A stretch of DNA of 15,400 bases from an uncultured Paracoccus sp. (GTDB lineage: Bacteria > Pseudomonadota > Alphaproteobacteria > Rhodobacterales > Rhodobacteraceae). Each line of letters opens with the position of its first letter. Positions within the stretch are counted from its first letter, which is position 1. The stretch lies in the NCBI RefSeq assembly GCF_946221145.1, contig NZ_CAMIOH010000071.1, positions 1 through 15,400 of the forward strand, read 5' to 3'. Shown here in pieces: positions 11,964 to 15,400 of this stretch. The notes under the pieces are model-generated. The model saw nothing but the letters and a program-made list of their open reading frames with translations, ran no database searches and was not told where the DNA came from. A program made the translations under genes and the position numbers.

Positions 11964-12791
11964 ATGTCAAGCGAGCAGAAGCAAGGGCTGATGGCTGGAA
12001 AGCGCGGCCTGATCATGGGTTTGGCGAATGACAAGTCGATCGCCTGGGGGATCGCCCGCGCCTTGGCGGATGCCGGTGCCGATCTGGCCTTCTCCTATCA
12101 GGGTGATGCGCTGAAAAAGCGCGTCGATCCGCTGGCGGCGCAACTGGGATCGACGCTGGTGCTGCCCTGCGATGTCAGCGACGAGGCGTCCATCGACACC
12201 CTGTTCCAGACATTGCGCCAGGACTGGGACAGCCTGGATTTCGTGGTCCATGCCATCGGCTTTTCCGACAAGGATCAGCTTCGCGGCCGCTATGCCGACA
12301 CGACGCGCGACAATTTCCTGATGACGATGGATATTTCCGTCTATTCCTTCACGGCGGTCGCGCGCCATGCGGCGGCGATGATGCCCGACGGGGGCAGCCT
12401 GCTGACGCTGACCTATTACGGCGCAGAACGGGTGATGCCGCATTACAACGTGATGGGTGTCGCCAAGGCCGCGCTTGAAGCCAGCGTCCGTTACCTGGCC
12501 GAGGATCTGGGCAAGGACAACATCCGCGTCAACGCGATCAGCGCCGGGCCGATCAAGACGCTGGCCGCCAGCGGCATCGGCGATTTCCGCTATATCATGA
12601 AGTGGAACGAACTGAATTCTCCGCTGCGCCGCAATGTCACGATCCAGGACGTGGGCAATTCGGCGCTGTATCTGCTGTCCCATCTGGGTGCGGGCGTGAC
12701 CGGGGAAACGCATCACGTCGATGCGGGCTATCATGTCGTCGGCATGAAGGCCGTGGACGCGCCCGACATCGCGACCGTCAAAAAGGAATGA
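11964..12791 (+). CDS. fabI: NADH-dependent enoyl-[acyl-carrier-protein] reductase
   Basis: 275-aa cytoplasmic SDR-fold enzyme that reduces the trans-2 double bond of enoyl-ACP, the final step of each fatty-acid elongation cycle. The N-terminal nucleotide motif is GLIMGLANDKSIAWGIA (15-31). Catalytic Tyr161 and Lys168 fall in the Y-x6-K pattern YNVMGVAK, and Tyr151 matches the second conserved Tyr of E. coli FabI (Y146). The segments RVNAISAGPIKTLAASGI (188-205) and GETHHVDAGYHVVGM near the end are typical. Length fits the family. Its stop overlaps the start of a LysE-family gene by four bases (ATGA). Confidence 0.96.
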   Translation: MSSEQKQGLMAGKRGLIMGLANDKSIAWGIARALADAGADLAFSYQGDALKKRVDPLAAQLGSTLVLPCDVSDEASIDTLFQTLRQDWDSLDFVVHAIGFSDKDQLRGRYADTTRDNFLMTMDISVYSFTAVARHAAAMMPDGGSLLTLTYYGAERVMPHYNVMGVAKAALEASVRYLAEDLGKDNIRVNAISAGPIKTLAASGIGDFRYIMKWNELNSPLRRNVTIQDVGNSALYLLSHLGAGVTGETHHVDAGYHVVGMKAVDAPDIATVKKE

Positions 12792-13402
12792 CGCTGGCGG
12801 GTTTTCTCGTCTTCGCGTCGCTCTCGCTGTTCGCGGCCGTCTCGCCCGGGCCGGCGGTTCTGATGGCGGCCCGAACCGGCCTGTCCGAAGGGTTTCGGAC
12901 CGGTGCCTTTCTGGCCGCGGGAATCGGCGCCGGGGCGGTGGTCTGGGCATCGGCGGCAATGTTCGGGCTGAACCTGGTCTTTGCGGCGGCCCCGGTGCTG
13001 CTGTGGGCTTTGAAGATCCTGGGGGGCGGCTATCTGATCTGGATGGCGGTCCATCTGTGGCGCGACGCCAGCAAGCCGATGGAAACAGGGCAGGATCGCC
13101 CGGTTCCGCGGTCGGCTGGATCGGCGTTCCGGCTGGGACTGTTTACCCAGCTTGCCAATCCGAAACCCGCCGTCATGTTCTCGGCGATCTTTTTGGGGAC
13201 GGTGCCTGCGCACACCCCGGGCTGGGTCTATGGCGCGCTGCTGCTGGTCGTGTTTCTGAACGAAACGGTCTGGAACACGCTGGTGGCCCGGATCTTTTCG
13301 CTGGATCGGACCAGGGCGCGCTATATCAGCCTCAAACCGGTGATCGACCGGCTGTTCGGCGGCGTGCTTGCCGTTCTGGGGCTGAAACTGGCCGCGACCT
13401 GA
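12788..13402 (+). CDS. LysE/RhtB-family amino-acid exporter (first copy)
   Basis: 204-aa inner-membrane protein with about six hydrophobic helices. The N-terminal signature SPGPAVLMAARTGLSEGFRTG (19-39) and the LKILGGGYLIWMAVHLWR segment are hallmarks of LysE/RhtB translocators, which export amino acids or related metabolites by proton exchange. FRLGLFTQLANPKPAVMFSAIFLGT marks the second half of the protein. The substrate is unknown. The start is fixed by an ATGA overlap with the fabI stop and a close AAGGA sequence, so it is probably translated by coupling with fabI. A second family member follows after 13 bases. Confidence 0.88.
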   Translation: MTLAGFLVFASLSLFAAVSPGPAVLMAARTGLSEGFRTGAFLAAGIGAGAVVWASAAMFGLNLVFAAAPVLLWALKILGGGYLIWMAVHLWRDASKPMETGQDRPVPRSAGSAFRLGLFTQLANPKPAVMFSAIFLGTVPAHTPGWVYGALLLVVFLNETVWNTLVARIFSLDRTRARYISLKPVIDRLFGGVLAVLGLKLAAT

Positions 13403-13415
13403 GGGGAATGGCCGC

Positions 13416-14027
13416 ATGACGATCACCCCCGATCAGCTTGCCCTGTTCATCGGCACCCTGGGCGTGGCGATCCTGTCGCCCGGTCCTGGCGTGATCGCGG
13501 TCAGCCAGGCGGCCTTTGCCCTGGGCCGCAGACGCGCCCTGCCCTATGGCTGGGGCCTGGCGCTTGGCGCGTCGGTCTGGTGCATCTTTGCCCTGCTGGG
13601 CCTGACGGTGATCTTTCGGGCGCTGCCCTGGACCTATGTCGCGCTGAAGATCCTGGGCGGGGCCTATCTGATCTGGATCGCCGTCAAGATGTGGCGCCAT
13701 GCCCGCGATCCGCTGCCCGATCCGGCGGAAAGCACCCTGGGGATGAGCTTTCTGGGCGGCGTGATTCTGAACCTCTCGAACCCCAAGCCCGCGCTGTTCT
13801 ATTCGGCGGTGCTGCTGTCGATCTTTCCCGCGCTGCTGTCGGCAGGCGACAAGCTGGCGATCTACGCGACGGCGGTATCGGTCGAACTGGCATTTTATAC
13901 GGCGCTTGCGTCGCTGATGGCTTTGCCTTGGCTGCGGCGCGGGTATTATGCGGCGAAATTCCGGATCGACCGCATCGCCGGGCTGGCCATCGGGCTGCTG
14001 GGCCTGTCGCTGATCCTGCGCCAATGA
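13416..14027 (+). CDS. LysE/RhtB-family amino-acid exporter (second copy)
   Basis: 203-aa inner-membrane protein, paralogue of the preceding gene. Shared landmarks are SPGPGVIAVSQAAFALGRRRA near the N-terminus, LKILGGAYLIWIAVKMWRHA, then FLGGVILNLSNPKPALFYSAVLLS, and a final hydrophobic helix IAGLAIGLLGLSLIL. Resemblance is clear but the two copies are well diverged, so this is an old duplication or two independently acquired members. GAGGGG (13401-13406) overlaps the previous stop and gives a normal nine-base spacing. Substrate unknown; different specificity or a two-subunit exporter are both possible. Confidence 0.88.
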   Translation: MTITPDQLALFIGTLGVAILSPGPGVIAVSQAAFALGRRRALPYGWGLALGASVWCIFALLGLTVIFRALPWTYVALKILGGAYLIWIAVKMWRHARDPLPDPAESTLGMSFLGGVILNLSNPKPALFYSAVLLSIFPALLSAGDKLAIYATAVSVELAFYTALASLMALPWLRRGYYAAKFRIDRIAGLAIGLLGLSLILRQ

Positions 14028-14038
14028 AAGGAACCGCC

Positions 14039-14539
14039 ATGATCGACCGCCTGCCCCATGAAAAGGGTTTCCATGTCAGCTGGGACCAGTTACACCGCGA
14101 TGCCCGCGCCCTGGCCTGGCGCCTGGACGGCACCGACTGGCGCGCGGTGGTGGCCGTCACGCGCGGCGGGCTGGTGCCGGCGATGATCGTGGCGCGCGAA
14201 CTGGACATCCGGGTGATCGACACGATTTCCATCCGTTCTTACAAGGGTGTGGCGGCGCAGGCGGGCCAAGGCCAGCTGGAGGTGCTGAACACCCCCGATC
14301 CGGCGCTGATGGGCGATGGCGAAGGCATCCTGATCATCGACGATCTGGTCGATTCCGGCCGCACCCTGGAACTGATCCGAGAGATGTATCCCAAGGCGCA
14401 TTTCGGCACGGTCTATGCCAAGCCCAAGGGCAAGCCGATGGTCCAGACCTATGTGACCGAGGTCAGCCAGGACACCTGGATCTTCTTTCCCTGGGACATG
14501 GCGCTGCAATACGTCCAGCCCTACCGGGGCGAAGACTGA
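14039..14539 (+). CDS. gpt: Xanthine-guanine phosphoribosyltransferase
   Basis: 166-aa purine-salvage enzyme that joins xanthine or guanine to PRPP, forming XMP or GMP. The type I PRTase PRPP-binding motif is ILIIDDLVDSGRTL (97-110). The TRGGLVPAMIVAREL segment (41-55) is the PPi loop region, and IREMYPKAHFGTVYAKPKGKP (113-133), DTWIFFPWDM and the early VSWDQLHRDARALAWRL all strongly resemble E. coli Gpt, which is slightly shorter (152 aa). AAAGGAA before the ATG at 14039 overlaps the end of the LysE gene region; the gap to that gene is 11 bases, so gpt is probably the last gene of the fabI transcription unit. Confidence 0.94.
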   Translation: MIDRLPHEKGFHVSWDQLHRDARALAWRLDGTDWRAVVAVTRGGLVPAMIVARELDIRVIDTISIRSYKGVAAQAGQGQLEVLNTPDPALMGDGEGILIIDDLVDSGRTLELIREMYPKAHFGTVYAKPKGKPMVQTYVTEVSQDTWIFFPWDMALQYVQPYRGED

Positions 14540-14544
14540 GCACG

Positions 14545-14561
14545 CGCCGGGGGCGGTTTTT
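14545..14561 (+). terminator. Candidate intrinsic terminator after gpt
   Basis: CGCC (14545-14548), loop GGG, GGCG (14552-14555), then G and five Ts (14557-14561). It lies 6 bases after the gpt stop. The four-bp stem is short but wholly GC and followed by a proper T tract. Confidence 0.45.
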
Positions 14562-14649
14562 CAGAACTGCCTTCGGAACCAGCAGTGTGATCAGGCATTG
14601 TCTCCTCGACCGCATGCACCGTCATGCGCCACTTTCAGGAGGAAAAGAC

Positions 14650-15378
14650 ATGCGCAAACTGATGCTCAGCACCGCTCTCGCCCTGCCTTTCATGATGGGC
14701 CCGGCCCTCGCTCAGGACGCTGCCACGACGCCTGCCCCCGCCGATCCGGCGACCGCAACCACGACGATGGGTGCCGATACCGCCCCCGCCGCCGATGTTC
14801 CGGCAACCGCCGAAGCCGAAGCTGCGGCAGACGCAGCCGATGCGGCCGAGGTTGCTGCCAGCGGCAAGGTCGAGCAACAGCAGGCGGCCAACGAATTGCG
14901 GATCGACTGGATCACGGACGCGACCGTGAACGCGCCTGACGGCACCGCCATCGGCGACATCAACGACGTGATCGTCGATGGCGATGCAGGCACCGTGAAG
15001 GCCGCCGTGATCGGCGTCGGCGGCTTTCTGGGCATCGGTGAAAAACAGATCGCCGTGCCGTGGGATCAGCTGACGATCAACTATGACGCGCAGGAAATCT
15101 CCAGCGACCTGACCAAGGAAGAGGCCGAGGCCGCACCGGAATACGTCTTCCGCGAACAGGAAGCCGCGCCCGATGCCATGGCCGCGCCCGGAGCAGCGAC
15201 CGCACCGGCGACAGTCCCGCCTGCAGGCACCATGGCGACGGACCCCGCCACCGCACCGGCTGCAACCCCGGATGCAGCGGCGACCACGACCATGGACCCC
15301 GCAACCGACGCTGCCGCACCGATGGACGCGCCAGCGACCGCCCCGGCGGATGGCACGGCCCCCGCACCGGCCAATTAA
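14650..15378 (+). CDS. Secreted PRC-barrel protein with Ala/Pro/Thr-rich flanks
   Basis: 242-aa exported protein. AGGAGGAAA (14637-14645) is a strong ribosome site for the ATG at 14650, and residues 1-21 (ending MMGPALA) form a signal peptide with cleavage before QD; an in-frame GTG at 14587 would bury the signal. Residues 22-78 are low-complexity Ala/Thr/Pro/Asp. A single PRC-barrel domain spans about 84-152: ELRIDWITDATVNAPDG, IGDINDVIVDGDAGTVKAAV, then VGGFLGIGEKQIAVPWDQL. Residues 170-242 are again Ala/Pro/Thr-rich with imperfect DPATAPA-like repeats. PRC-barrel proteins of this exported type are common in alphaproteobacteria and often linked to envelope stress, but their role is not settled. 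It is separated from gpt by 110 bases that should hold its own promoter; none was identified with confidence. Confidence 0.85.
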   Translation: MRKLMLSTALALPFMMGPALAQDAATTPAPADPATATTTMGADTAPAADVPATAEAEAAADAADAAEVAASGKVEQQQAANELRIDWITDATVNAPDGTAIGDINDVIVDGDAGTVKAAVIGVGGFLGIGEKQIAVPWDQLTINYDAQEISSDLTKEEAEAAPEYVFREQEAAPDAMAAPGAATAPATVPPAGTMATDPATAPAATPDAAATTTMDPATDAAAPMDAPATAPADGTAPAPAN

Positions 15379-15400
15379 GGCACCGGCGTCACGATACGGA

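Noticed and set aside
12602..12787. Upstream extension of the first LysE gene into fabI
   Set aside because: The extra residues are an Arg-rich out-of-frame reading of fabI; the family N-terminus begins at 12788.
14575..14602. GGAAC followed by ATTGTC as an EcfG-type general stress promoter before the PRC-barrel gene
   Set aside because: The -10 does not match cGTT, the spacing is loose, and Rhodobacterales are not known to use the EcfG system, to my recollection.

Overview
The window is high-GC bacterial DNA with compact, often overlapping genes. Gene content points to an alphaproteobacterium of the Rhodobacterales, most likely Paracoccus or a close relative. The supporting signs are a PreT/PreA pyrimidine reductase pair, a double cold-shock-domain protein overlapping a DUF192 gene, divergent pdxH and fabI, and a COG0523 GTPase followed by a DUF6525-type small protein. 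The assignment is inferred from remembered family resemblance, not from a search. No transposase, integrase, CRISPR array or phage gene is visible, and no gap between genes exceeds about 160 bases.

Left part (1-2065): the 3' end of an ABC permease and its NMT1/THI5-type periplasmic binding protein, then a YitT-like membrane protein. Stem-loops follow the binding protein and the YitT gene.

Envelope-sensing block (2106-5522): a secreted protein made of about four PepSY-like repeats is transcribed leftward. Facing it are a small secreted PepSY protein, an OmpR-type response regulator and a PhoQ-like histidine kinase, reading rightward with 10-base spacing and a 4-base overlap. The 129-base divergent region holds two sets of direct repeats that could be binding sites for the regulator.

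Pyrimidine reduction block (5551-8290): preT and preA encode the two subunits of NAD-dependent dihydropyrimidine dehydrogenase, the first step of reductive uracil/thymine breakdown. A palindrome resembling the RutR operator lies 53 bases before preT. The ABC transporter at the left edge may belong to the same catabolic locus, which would make the YitT and PepSY/two-component genes an intervening block.

Zinc block (8315-9858, leftward): a COG0523 (CobW/ZagA-type) metallochaperone GTPase and an overlapping DUF6525-like gene sit behind a 16-bp-arm palindrome that looks like a Zur operator. A tRNA-Pro(UGG) gene with encoded CCA follows at 9901-9977.

Housekeeping block (10018-14539): a DUF192 secreted protein and the double cold-shock protein with a long leader (leftward), then pdxH (leftward) divergent from fabI. 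fabI is followed rightward by two tandem LysE-family exporters and gpt, with short or overlapping junctions suggesting one transcription unit. The window closes with a secreted PRC-barrel protein flanked by Ala/Pro/Thr-rich tails.
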